This document shows, piece after piece, positions 1-10,382 of a stretch of DNA of 40,149 bases. Position 1 is the first letter of the stretch, and each line of letters starts with the position of its first letter. The stretch is taken from the NCBI GenBank assembly GCA_025765615.1, contig JAIVFJ010000446.1, forward strand, positions 1-40,149, read 5' to 3'. Source of the DNA: Zopfochytrium polystomum. Taxonomy: Eukaryota > Chytridiomycota > Chytridiomycetes > Chytridiales > Chytridiaceae. A program made the position numbers and the translations under genes. Below the pieces are notes generated by a model. That model saw nothing but the letters and a program-made list of their open reading frames with translations. It did not search any database and was not told the origin of the DNA.

Positions 1-2446
1 TCTTGTCGCAGCTGCAGCCATGGCTGTGAACACTTCTGGTGTTGCAGCTTCTATTCTGACAGCATCTGGCTGCAGCCACAGCGCTGCTTCTCTTAGTACT
101 GAGGATGATAAGCATGATGAAACTGTTGAAAGGAAGAAAGGTGAGTTGTTGGAGTTCATTTCTGCATATCAGCACTTGATTTATCTGTTTGAATTGACCT
201 TCATTCCGCAGATAAGTGGATGGAGCTGATTCCAGACAATTGGAAGTGCAAAACCTGCGGACAAACGCATCCTTTCTTCCTTCATAAGGTCTCTTTGGTG
301 CTTCTTTGGTTTAAATGAAGTATCTAACTTGAAGCACAGCTGCCGTCAGGCATCAGAAAGTAATGTTGCCAAGGATCTGTTCCACGAGATTCAATCAGCA
401 TTGCTCAAGGATATCACAGGCAATTTTCTCCCTCCGCACCCCACCGCGCCATAGGACCATTCATTGCTGTTGGACTGGAAGACTGTTCGTTCGTTGCTGT
501 TGGACCGGGTCTCCAGGAGCTGCAGGCCCAGGGCATGCTTGGTGGCTTGTTTTTCTGCAAGCATGATGACGAGCGTCGCAACAGCGCCCGCAACCTGGTC
601 TTGACCCTGTGTTTAGTCTTGCAAAGTTCAGCCTTCAGCTTGGCAAGTTTCTGCTTCAACTCAAAAAGGACTATCCAGATATTCTGTCCAAATCTGTGTT
701 TGAGATGATGAAAGTACTGCTTGCTCAGCCATTGGAGAAGGTTGTTGACACTAAGAAGCTGTCTGTGCCTGTGGTGCATGTTGTGGATGCCCTGGATGAG
801 TGCCGTGCTGTCAACAAGAGGCATGAACTTCTATCAGTGTTTCAGGAGCTGAACCAGCTGCTTCCGGCTAATGTGAAATTGGTAGTAACAGGACGCCCTG
901 AAGCTGATATTGCAAAGGCCCTTGAGATGATCCCAATCCAAGAGATTGAGCCAACTGTTGAAGAGAACACGACAGACATGATTGAGTTCACAAAGGACTT
1001 CCTCAGGTCTTTGAATGCACAGTTGATGAGGGATCCAAGATTCTTGTGTCAAAGTCCTCTGGAATTTTTGTATGGCTTGCAGCTGCTTGCACAGTCCTGA
1101 AGATTCCCGTGCCGAGGTCACCACACTTGCGCAGATTGAAACCCTTCTTGCAGGAGACAAAATGGAAAGAAGTACAGACAGAATGTTTGAGAGAATCTTT
1201 GATGGTATTCTCCAGTCTGCAATGTTGATTCAGCACGAGTCCTTACTTCATGCTGTGCTTTCTATCATTGTTCTTGTGTATGAGCCTCTGACTGCTGCAG
1301 CAATCGTCTCGCTGCTAAACACTGGATCTGTGAAGAGTTGCCTCCGAACACTTGGCCCAGTCCTTGTGCTGGATACCTCCACAAGGAAGATTAGAATCTT
1401 CCATAAATCTGTGAAAGACTATCTGACAAGCCCTCACAGATGTAAGCAGTCTGTCCAGATTGACATGCAAAGTGGTCATTCGGAACTGGCAAGGCTGGCC
1501 TTATGAACGCGAACCTGAAATTCAACATGTGTGATCTTCCATTCTCAGCCTTTCACTCTGAGATTCATGACTTTGAAATGAGGGTGCAAAAAGCAATTCC
1601 TGAGCATGTCAGATATGCAGTGAAGCGCTTCTGGGAGCGCTGCATGGACTCATCAGCTGAAGCGCCTTCTCTCAATTTTGGTGACATGTCTGCCGCAGAG
1701 GCGTTGGCATCTAAGCAAGACACATTGCCCCAAACAAGACATCGATTTTCAGCTTTATGAGGAGGAAAGGCAAGAAACAGCCATGCCCACCAAAGCAAGA
1801 TGTCTGAAAATATTGACTTCACAAATCCCCACTCAAGCTGGCACCAACAACTGCTACCTCAGTATTAATTAAGCAAACTTTGCTTGGTGAATTGCACACT
1901 TTTTTTTGCTTCACAATGGACATCATTATTTGAAAGCATGCAGCTTGCTGGACTGTCTGGATCTGGCGATTTCAGGAATGTCAATGCATTGACAAAGCTG
2001 TTTCCTGCCAGTGGGTATGAAAAACTGCATACTCTCATTGAGGATATTCAAAGGGTTCTGCAAAAGTTCCACCTTCCCCTCAAGGCATCTGCATTGCAAG
2101 TTTATTTCACTGTTGTTCCCTTTTCTCCAAGCGACTCTGAATTTTACAAAACTTTCCTTGGGAAAGTCCCACTTCATGTGTCTTGCCCAAGAGTGGTGAA
2201 GGGGCAACGAAATGGATGGCCCCCTTGCATGAGTACTCTTGAGGGCCACTCTGGCTGGGTAAAATCTCCAGCTTTCAGTCCTGACAGCCAGTTTGTGGTA
2301 TCTGCCAGTGCAGACTGGACAGTCCAGGTTTGGAACACACTCACCAGCCAGGAGCTCCACAAGAACTGCTGTAGTCTCCTCTGCAGCATTCAGCCCTGAC
2401 AACCTGTTTGTTGTGGCTTGTTATGAATCACCCTCTGGAAACCTCT

Positions 2447-2578
2447 GGAACCTTCTAGAACATTCCTTCATGGAACCTTGTGGAACCTTCTGGAACCTTC
2501 TTTGCTTTCCTGACTTGTCTTGTTGTCATTGGTATCATTGGTATCATTGTATTACTAATTGCTCTTTCTGGAACTTTC
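2447..2578 (+). promoter_or_regulatory. Heat-shock-element arrays in the LTR
   Basis: Three sites match the heat-shock factor consensus of alternating GAA and TTC spaced by two bases. 2448-2465 has four units (GAA-cc-TTC-ta-GAA-ca-TTC). 2483-2500 has four units (GAA-cc-TTC-tg-GAA-cc-TTC). 2566-2578 has three units (TTC-tg-GAA-ct-TTC). They lie about 35-165 bp upstream of the LTR TATA box. Equivalent arrays sit in every LTR copy in the window. Binding by HSF is inferred from the consensus. Confidence 0.7.
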
Positions 2579-2610
2579 TTTGAGTCTTGACAAGGAACAC
2601 TCTCAAAAGG

Positions 2611-2617
2611 TATAAAA
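2611..2617 (+). promoter_or_regulatory. TATA box of the LTR
   Basis: TATAAAA, 192 bases from the LTR start. The equivalent box is at 27672-27678 in the second solo LTR and at 39120-39126 (minus) in the long element. Transcription would start about 35 bases downstream, at the AAGTGAATTAT segment that pairs with the primer-binding site of the long element. Confidence 0.65.
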
Positions 2618-2805
2618 GGGGGATGGGGGACCTGTCCCATCGCTCATGTGAATTATTGTTTCCAATACAATCATCACTCCTCTCAGTTCCTTGTCTGCCT
2701 TGTCCTGTCCTGCCCTGTTCCTGACATGGCTGGAAGCTGGGACAAGACAGTGCAAATTTGGAATGCAACCACCAGACAGGAGCTGCTCAAACTGGAGGCT
2801 AGTGA

Positions 2806-3772
2806 GTATAGTCTCACAAAGGGCAGGACCCACGCTAAAAATTGCCTCTTCTGACAAAAGCTGCCAGTCACCACGGAATTCAGGTGGAAGCCAGCAACAG
2901 ACTTTGGAGGGATCAAAGGTAAACCAAACACCATTTCTCAAGACGCATTCAATGATGGTTTGCCCATCCTGAACAAGATTCTGTCCTAACGAATCACAAG
3001 CGCAAAAATTGTGCTTAAGGCAGCCTGTAAATGATACAGCTGAACCAGCACTGCCTTCCTCTTCCTGTCCAGTTCGAAGGTTGATGAATTTTGTCTCTCC
3101 TCTGGCATCTCTCAAAGCAACAGACCTGGCTGTCAGCACTGAATCCAAAAGACAATGCAAATTTATATTCCTTCAAGTTATGCAGTTCCTGTCCAGTGGA
3201 TGCAGCCCAAATCCAGATCGTGTCATCATAACTTGCAGTAGCCTATCTGGACTGAAAACAGCGGAGTTGACATAACTGGAATGCCCCTCCAGCTTGCGCA
3301 GTACCTGGCGAGCAGAAGGATTCCAGATCCTCACTGTCTCATCATAGCTTCCAGACACAAGAAATAGACCATCAGGACTGAATGCTGCAGACCAGATTCC
3401 CCCAGAGTGTCCCTCCAGCTTTTGCAGCTCTTTGGCAGTAAATACGTTCCAAACTCTGAAAGTCTTGTCCACACTTCCAGACACAATAGACTGCCCATCA
3501 GGTTTGAATGCTGCGGACAAGACAAAATCTGAGTGTCCTTCTAGCTTTTGAAGCTCCTGGCCATTGCTTGCATTCCAAATCCTCACTGTCTTGTCGCCAC
3601 TTCCAGACACGATAAACTGGCCTCCAGGACTGAACGCTGCAGAGAAGACACTATTGATGTGTCCCTCTAGCTTCCGCTGCTGCTGGCCAGTTGATACATC
3701 CCAAATCCTAATTTTAAAGTCATGGCTTCCAGAAACAATAAACTGCCTACCGGGACTAAACTCACATCGCAC
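2806..3772 (-). pseudogene. STAND copy B: WD40 C-terminal fragment, inverted
   Basis: Minus-strand fragment with about five WD40 repeats (IVSGSGDKTVRIWNASNGQ, then KLEGHS and AAFSPDG motifs) between 3772 and about 3173, followed by the family's C-terminal tail down to about 2806 (HNFCAC, GVWFTF, WLPPEFRG), which matches the tail of copy C at 27388-27900. The NACHT part is absent: homology stops abruptly near 3773. The frame shifts near 3170-3260, so it is a relic. It lies tail to tail with copy A, the junction being near 2806, which points to an inverted duplication or rearrangement. The WD40 part would form a propeller-type sensor region in an intact protein. Confidence 0.75.
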
Positions 3773-5135
3773 TCGTACTCACACATCTCACTCTCAAAGC
3801 AATAAGACCGAGGTGGGCACTTGTAGATCAAACTCTCAGGTGTCAGGGGCTGCACAGAGTGTGGCCACCAGCACCCTTGTGGGGGCGGGAAGGTTGGGGA
3901 CGACGACGCCATCGTCGTCGCCACCACCACCACTGTCATCGCAGCAGGCAAGCACTGGGGATCCTCACTCCAACACAGAGCCGGCAATATCACACAGTCG
4001 CTGGTGGGACCAACTGCATTCCCCACCACAGCCCCCTAAGAGGATCCCCACTAAGGGACCATGTACACACCTGGGGTGTACATGGTCCCTTATTGGGGCT
4101 CCCCCCAATAACAAAGACAGGTTAGCTGCAAATACACTTTGATAACGCCTTGGAAACTAAAGAACCAGGAATAATAATAGGGTTAGGGCAGTTTTATGAC
4201 AGGTACGCTTTTTTTTGCAAATAAAATCCCTAGACTTTTTCACGGAGACCTCAGTGTAGTCTCACACCTTTCCTCTCTTATAAAGTTTGATTCTTCACAA
4301 ATTAACAGGTCTACCCTCTTTTCCCTGTAAGTCATTTCTCTGCTTGATTCCCTGCTCGTCAGAAGTGATCACTATTTGATAGATCAAACAGTATTGAACT
4401 GTTCCCTGTGATATTAGAAATCGTCGTCTGTTTATGAGGAGGATGTTCTTTTGCTTGTCATTTATCCGCGTTTGAGGCTTTTTTCACTTTGAAAGAACTT
4501 CAAAACACCTGAACCAATTCGGTTTTGGCTTAACAGAGGAAGAAGGCAAACATTCAAAAAATGACAAAAAAAAAGGAAAGCAATTACAAGGGCATGAAAG
4601 AAATTGAGAAAACAAATTCACTAAATCAATCGGTATAATTCTTTTTACAAAGTTGACAGATGCTCAGACACTGCATTAGGGCCTATGGTGGTCTGGAAGG
4701 AAGACCCAGCTTGATGCCTTTCAGCATTTAATTTGGGAAACGAATCAGTTTGACTCGGAAAATCAAATCCAGACAGGCACAAACATTGCAGCAGGAGCAA
4801 TAATTTAGTCGAATACAGCACGTTCTAGCTTTATTCTTCGAGAAGCGAGGGGCTTGGGAGTAGAGAAGAGAGGGAGGAGAGGGAACAGAATCACGAAAGA
4901 AGATCTAGAGAAGAGATGCGGACGAAGGGAAGGCGGGAACACACCCCCAACAAGAAAAAGGTTGGGGGGAAACCGGAATGCTAACATAGGCTCGAAGTTC
5001 TGCAGATAGTAGTCACATCAAACCAGCAAACAGGTGGAGGGGAAAGAAGGGGAGGGAGGGGGGGAAGGGGGTGGGAACTACGTTCGTTACAAGCGTCTCT
5101 CTTCAACAAACAAACAAAAAAAAAAAAAAACTGGA
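3773..5135. other. Noncoding stretch between STAND copy B and the protease gene
   Basis: No convincing gene. 3850-4030 is GC-rich with GTCGTCGCC-type simple repeats. 4046-4098 is a long hairpin. 4140-5000 is moderately AT-rich and featureless. 5030-5070 is a G/GA-rich run and 5116-5130 is an A run just beyond the stop of the minus-strand protease gene, so the last part is its 3' flank. Confidence 0.6.
4046..4098. repeat. Long hairpin (22 of 23 bp paired, 7-nt loop)
   Basis: Arms 4046-4068 and 4076-4098 are reverse complements except for one mismatch (4051/4093). The inner 17 bp are perfect (TAAGGGACCATGTACAC against its complement). The loop is ACCTGGG. It is not next to a recognisable gene end. 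It could be a miniature foldback element or the core of a larger inverted repeat. Confidence 0.8.
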
Positions 5136-8100
5136 TCACATTACAAAGTCAAAGACCCCATCCCACGACTCGCTCAGCGCCGAAAACCCTTTCGCCGGTG
5201 CCGGCGCCGGCACGACCGTCGCAAAGCCCCTAAACACATCACCCCACCTCGCCGCGTACTTTGCCGAGTCGGCCCGCTTGTACACAAACAGCGCGTTGTT
5301 CAGCGCCACCACGAACCGGTCGCCGCCCAGCGCCGCGAACCCGCGCGCCTGCCTGCTGACGGGGAAGTCGAGGGTCTGCGACGTCAGCCGCGTGGAATGC
5401 GTGTCATACGTGTATGCGACCGTCGGGATCAGCTGCCCGGCGTCTTCCAGCGCGCCCGCGTTCGCCGGCTGCGCGAGGATGAGGAGCACGTCGGCAGGCC
5501 CACTTGGATCGTAGGCAAGGAAGCGGGGCGCGCCCGGGAGCGTGAGAACTGTGGTCACCGTTCCGTTGGCGTCGTGCGCCATCAGGGAGTTGCCGTTCTG
5601 TTTGCCATGGGGCGGATAGTTAGCTATGAGGAAAATCCGTTTGGCCTCAAGCACAAAAACGTACCAAGAACCACGTGAGGTTGCCTGCAACGGCAAAGTC
5701 GGAGGACCCGGCGCCAAAGCCGACGAAGCTGGTGTCGAGGGCAAGCGACGCGTTCCAGCGGTAAATGTTGTTGTTCGAGTCCATCGCAAAGAACCGCTGG
5801 CCGACCGCGTCTGCGCGGACGGCGGTCCAGCGTCCGCTGAAGCCGTTCGGGTTCGGAAGCTTGGCTTTGATGTCTGTCGGAGTGTGTGGAGTGTTTCAGA
5901 GAGATTTTATCGCCGGCATTCAAACATGGCAGGCATTAGAGGAATATTAATTGAGAAACTTGCAGGACTTATTTTTTACCTGATCCGCCGTTGTAGTCGT
6001 AGACAGCCACGGCCGACTCATACGCGACCGCCAATTTCGAGCCGAGCAGGGCGATATCGATCTTCTTCCCCAACCCGGCGACGTCCAGGTCGCGCGGGTC
6101 ACCGCCTTTGATGTCGTTGACGACGGTGAAGTGCGTGTCGATCGAGATCTGGCCGCCATTCCTGATGTCTGTCGTGATGGAGATAGTGTGGTTCTTGCCT
6201 GGGGCGTAGTTTTTCGTGTCGATCGCGATAAAGACGTCCCTCGGCTGCTCCACCCCGTCGATGGTGACCTGCGGGAACGCAAAGCTGACGGGGAGGATGG
6301 TGTTGAACTGCGAGAGGATCAGGTAGTGCCCGTCGAGCGGGGCGCCGGTGGTCAGTTCGTTATCGTCACCTAGGAACGTGACAGTGGGCTTGAGGTTGCC
6401 GGAGACACCCGGGAGGGTGTAGGTTTTCCCGTTGGAGGCGTAGTATTCCTGAGGGTTTGTGTTAGTGCTTGTTAGCGTGATTTTGACCTTACAAGCAAAA
6501 CAATTTAAAAAAACATGCACTCACAATCTGCGAGGTGAAACTGTCCATCAGCGGCGCGTCCAGCTTTCCAAGGATGATATCATACGTCCACGTCTTGTTG
6601 GCGTAGTTCAGCTGCAGGTCGGTCCGCTTCGACTTTGCCCAGTTGGAGGTGGTGTAGTTCAGCTTGATTGTGCCCTTGTTAAAGTCGTAGCGCTGGCTGA
6701 AGCCAAAGTTGCGGACCATGCCCGTGGTGTGGATCTGGTTTAAGCTGTCCAAGAAGGCTCCTTGAGTGAGCAGGAGAAGCGGTTTGGTTTGCGTGGCCTT
6801 GAGCAAAAACGTTGGAGAAAGTGGGGATTGGGTCAAGCACAGACAATTAAACCTCCGTTTAGAAGTCTCTCCTCAAAGTGCTCAAACCATTATCTCATAA
6901 ACTTACATGAGCCTGTAGCCAGTAGTTGTTGTTCGGGTCAGCTTTGCGGACGCCGCTTTTCTCGATAGCAAACGCGCGCAGAATGGTCTCTGGAGCGTCG
7001 TTCAACCCAAGGAAACCGTAGCGCCACTGCATACGAGAGAGAGTGTGTTTAGGAGCTCTAAAAAAAGAAAGCAGAAGCGCAAATCCTCACAGTCATAGTG
7101 TAGTACCCAAACTCTCCGTCATTAAATGTCTGGACAAACGTCGCCGACACCTCGTTCGAGTGGTTAAAATCGGTCCTCGTAAACTCAACCCGGACGTCCG
7201 CAATGTTCCGTTTCGCACGAGTGACCAAAATGACGTTAAAGTACAAATCAAACTGCCTCCGGTTGCCGTTGGGCAGCGCGAGCGTCGACGTGTGGACAAG
7301 CGACACCTCGTCGTGGCCGTACGGGTAATTGAACGTCAACTTCGCCGGGTCTGTCTGGTCGACGCACATCTTGAGCTTGTTCGAGAAGACCATGAACGTC
7401 GGGTACCCGTTCCACCGGCCGATATCAAACAGACACGGGAACGCGATCTCCCCCGCCTCGTCGTTGCTCCACCCCGTCCCCGGGTTCGGGTTCGTGATCG
7501 TCAGCGCGATCACCCCAAACGACGAGTAGATCGTCAGGTCGAGATTCGTCGTGAGGTCTGTGCCGATTCCGCAGGCGCAGTCCTGCGTGGTGTCGGGGAT
7601 GACGCCGGCAAAGAGGAACGGCTGGGGAGAGATGTCGTCGGTTTTGACGGCGACTGCGCGCGCGGGGCGGGAATGTGTGAGTGCGCAAGGATATAGGAAA
7701 TAGAAAATGATTGGAACTCAACAATGAAGAGAGCAAAACGCGCCGCAGATGTCAAAGCCGCCCGGAGATTCTGTGATTGAAATGCCTGGGGCGATGTGCT
7801 GAAAGGACAGAGCGAGAATGGCATAAGAAGCGGGACATTTGCATCCAACCGGCGCTGAAAGTTCGAGAACGAGAGCTGTACTTACAACGGGGACGTACAA
7901 GTTTGGATTGGGAATGATTTTGCCGGCGGCCACCAGAGACCTTAAAACACGAAAGTCAGCAGCACTGCGCTTGACGTTCAAAAAGAGATCGCGCTGATGA
8001 CATACCTTAAGTAGATTGCTACATCGTTCAGCGTAGATCCAGAGGGGAGAGCGGACAAGTCTGTTTCTTGGTACGCGGGAGAAACCGTTCCTTTGCCGAT

Positions 8101-10382
8101 TTTCGTCGTGTTGGTGCTGTATTCGGACACTACAGTCGGATCGATGAATGAAGTGTTCGGTGATTAAAGCCAGAAAGGGAAGCGGACGATTTTGCTGTCG
8201 TCAACTCACAGACATCGAGCAAGAACGGCGACTGGACGAAATCCTTGTAGAACTGCGTGAGCTCGGACCTGAAGCTAGCGTTACCTGTTGGTTTTTGGTT
8301 TGACAAAGAGAAAGGTTCAGGTCACGTCAGTAGGATGGCCGTTTCGTTTCACTTCGTTCGCACCATAAAACAACGGCTTGACTTCGACGTTCCCAAGAAT
8401 AGGACCGCCGCGGTAGGTAAACAGGTCACTCGTAAAGAGTGACCCCGTAACGTTCGTGGGCGGGGCGGGCGGGAGGGACGGTCCGCTCTCGCCAAAGCCG
8501 GACGGGTGCACGGCCTGCGCAAAGCCGACGCGCTTCTGGTCCTTGTCGTAGATGCTGTAGTAGACTTGCAAAAAGACGTCCCCGAGGATGTTTGGGACGC
8601 CGCTGCCGGCGCCGCCGACGATGCCGGAGAAGCAAAAGTCGTCGGACAGCTTGAGTAGGTCTATGGGGAAAATGGATGTCACCAGATTGTGCGGGGTATT
8701 GTAGATTTCGTTTCAAACCCGAGATGGCCCGATTTGAAGTTTTTACAAGGAATAGCATGATGGGAAGGCTTACATCGCGAGGAGGGCAGCTCAAAGGACT
8801 TTCCACCGAAGTTTAGGAACACGGGAGCGGTTTTTCCGATCTGGTCGCATGGAACGGTGTAGACGCCCTGGTTGCTGTCGAACACGGCGCCGATGGCGGT
8901 ATTGATGGTGTCTGCTGTGGGCTGGCGGATGGGAAATAATTAGTGGCAGGCGAGTGAGTTAAAGTGCAACAGTGAGTGTGCTGGGTGCCCTCACCGTGTC
9001 CAAAATGATCAAACTTGTACCGGTGTCGGCAATGGCCGTGGCCGTCAGCGGGCCGTTTTGACCGTTGGCCAGGAAGCTGCCGGTGAAATCAAACTCCCAC
9101 CACACCTCCTCGGCAAGCGGCACTGTCGGATTTTGTTGGCGCGAGTTTCAGAGTAGATCAGCCTGCACAAGAAACGTAGGAGAAGCTTCATCTAATATGT
9201 CACACGTTCTCACCCCACGTAATATCGCCGGTAAATCTCGCAGGGTTGAAACCGCCGATGGCGACCTCGCCGAGGTCGCCGTCGCTCGCTTTGGAGAGGT
9301 AGAACGCAAACTGGTTCTGGGAGGGGACGAGGTGGAGCTCGTCGATCCAGTTGCCGCCGGCAATGTTGTTGAGCGACTTGAAGGCGAGGCCAAACAGGCC
9401 GTCGCCGTCGCCGAGGTTGGCGAAGCCTTGCTCCTCGGTGGTGACGCCGAACGTCATGTTGGCGGTGAGACCGGCGAGCGTCACGGGACCCTTGTAAATG
9501 TCGCCTTGCGCCTGTCCCGATCCGTACGTGTCCGAAAAGGTAGAAACCCGTGGCGGTGATGGACGGGTCGGAAATGTTGACCTTTGTTTCGTGGATTTAA
9601 AAGACTCGTTAGACTGGAAGCGACTGCCTTTTCGAATAAAAACTACTACTCAAAAGCAAACACTCACAACGCTTCCCGACGATCCTGGACCGCACGACAA
9701 ATCCACGGATGTGCAGTTTGGGCCGCGGGCCCAGGTGTCCGACGAGCCCGAGTCGAGGTCGACGATAAGCTGTTGGCCGTCGCCGAAAAACGCCGTGGTG
9801 GTGTACAGTAGATCTCTAAAATTGGTCAAGTTGTTGCTTGGGACGGCGAGCCCGTTTCCGTCGAGGCGCGCCGCGCGGGCATTCTTCGAGAACACGGTCT
9901 GTGCGCGCTGAATCGACATTTTCGCGGCTTTCAGGGGGTGTTGAAGGCGAGGGTAGTTGAGCGGAGCCTGATTTTTGTTCCATGTGGTTCAAGTTGCGTC
10001 AAGCGTGCAGAGAGAGCGCAACGAGAGAGAGAAAGAAAGAGAGACAGATCAAATGGATCATTCTTACAGCAGCGAGAAAGCTCGGCGGCTTGACCGGTGC
10101 GGTGGCGTTCTTCCGGAATGCCGTTTCGGTGAAGTTCTTGAGGGGCCTCCAGATCGGGGGCTCGACGGCGACGGCGGCGGCGGCGGCGGAGGCGGGCTCG
10201 GCCACGATGGCGGCCATCACGGACGTCGTCGCTAGGGCCACGCATGCGGACGCTGCGAGTCCGGGCCAGCAGTGGCACCGATTGCTGGCGGTGGTGTTGG
10301 TACTGCCGGCAGCGGCGCGGGCAGGCGTGCCACCACCACCACTGCCAGCTCGGCGACCTGGCTGTTGTTGCGGGTTGGGCAT
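5136..10382 (-). CDS. Secreted pepsin-like aspartic protease fused to an EXORDIUM-like domain and a beta-rich C-terminus
   Basis: Sixteen proposed exons (minus): 10382-10068, 9967-9668, 9581-9214, 9122-8995, 8921-8774, 8660-8364, 8284-8210, 8129-8006, 7940-7886, 7798-7723, 7653-7091, 7026-6907, 6797-6525, 6448-5980, 5864-5665, 5597-5136; about 1323 aa. Introns are 55-200 bp with GT-AG ends. A hydrophobic Ala-rich segment near residues 40-65 suggests a signal or signal-anchor. Pepsin (A1) part: first catalytic motif DSGSSDTW near residue 177, second ADTGTS near 360, and the usual end PNILGDVFLQVYY...RVGFAQA in exon 6. The same exon continues without a stop into GGPILGNVEVKPLFYG, the start of an EXORDIUM/PHI-1-like domain, followed by HIAPGISIT and NPNPGTGW. 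The His-Glu of the bacterial/fungal SHELAEAIT motif is lost (SSFGVIALTIT). The last 500 or so residues are unassigned and may be a propeller. One extra base seems present near 9537. The intron 10 donor (GTTGAG) is atypical. Composition is much GC-richer than the flanks. Confidence 0.75.

Larger units (their letters stand above)
2419..2726 (+). mobile_element. Solo LTR of the Ty3/gypsy family (308 bp)
   Basis: The same 308-bp sequence recurs at 13164-13471, 27480-27787 and 39011-39318, with a longer form at 36183-36535. It begins TGTTATGAATC and ends CCTGACA (TG...CA). Five-base target-site duplications TGGCT flank it at 2414-2418 and 2727-2731, and no internal retrotransposon sequence is attached, so it is a solo LTR left by LTR-LTR recombination. 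It interrupts a WD40 repeat of STAND copy A. Taking out the LTR and one TGGCT restores an open WD repeat. Confidence 0.93.
1..2805 (+). pseudogene. STAND copy A: NACHT-WD40 pseudogene, interrupted by a solo LTR
   Basis: Relic of a NACHT-WD40 STAND NTPase, a class of oligomerising immune or cell-death receptors in fungi. Seen: an N-terminal piece from an ATG at 20, with probable introns near 151-212 and 289-339 and a small Cys/His motif (CKTCGQTH); NACHT segments from about 530 (FFCKHDDERR), Walker B-like VVDALDEC near 781 and TGRPE near 889; the conserved NACHT-WD40 linker at 2080-2225; then WD40 repeats from 2225. It is not functional. The Walker A segment present in copy C (25545-25568) is missing around 450-520, a one-base deletion lies near 613 relative to copy C, and the frame also shifts near 1020-1095 and 1500. 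A solo LTR (2419-2726) splits a WD repeat, whose frame resumes exactly at 2732. Homology with copy C is clear by eye. The true start is uncertain because the window begins here. Confidence 0.8.

Noticed and set aside
4180..4192. TAGGGTTAGGGC, telomere-like
   Set aside because: Only about one and a half units and no array, so it is not an internal telomere.
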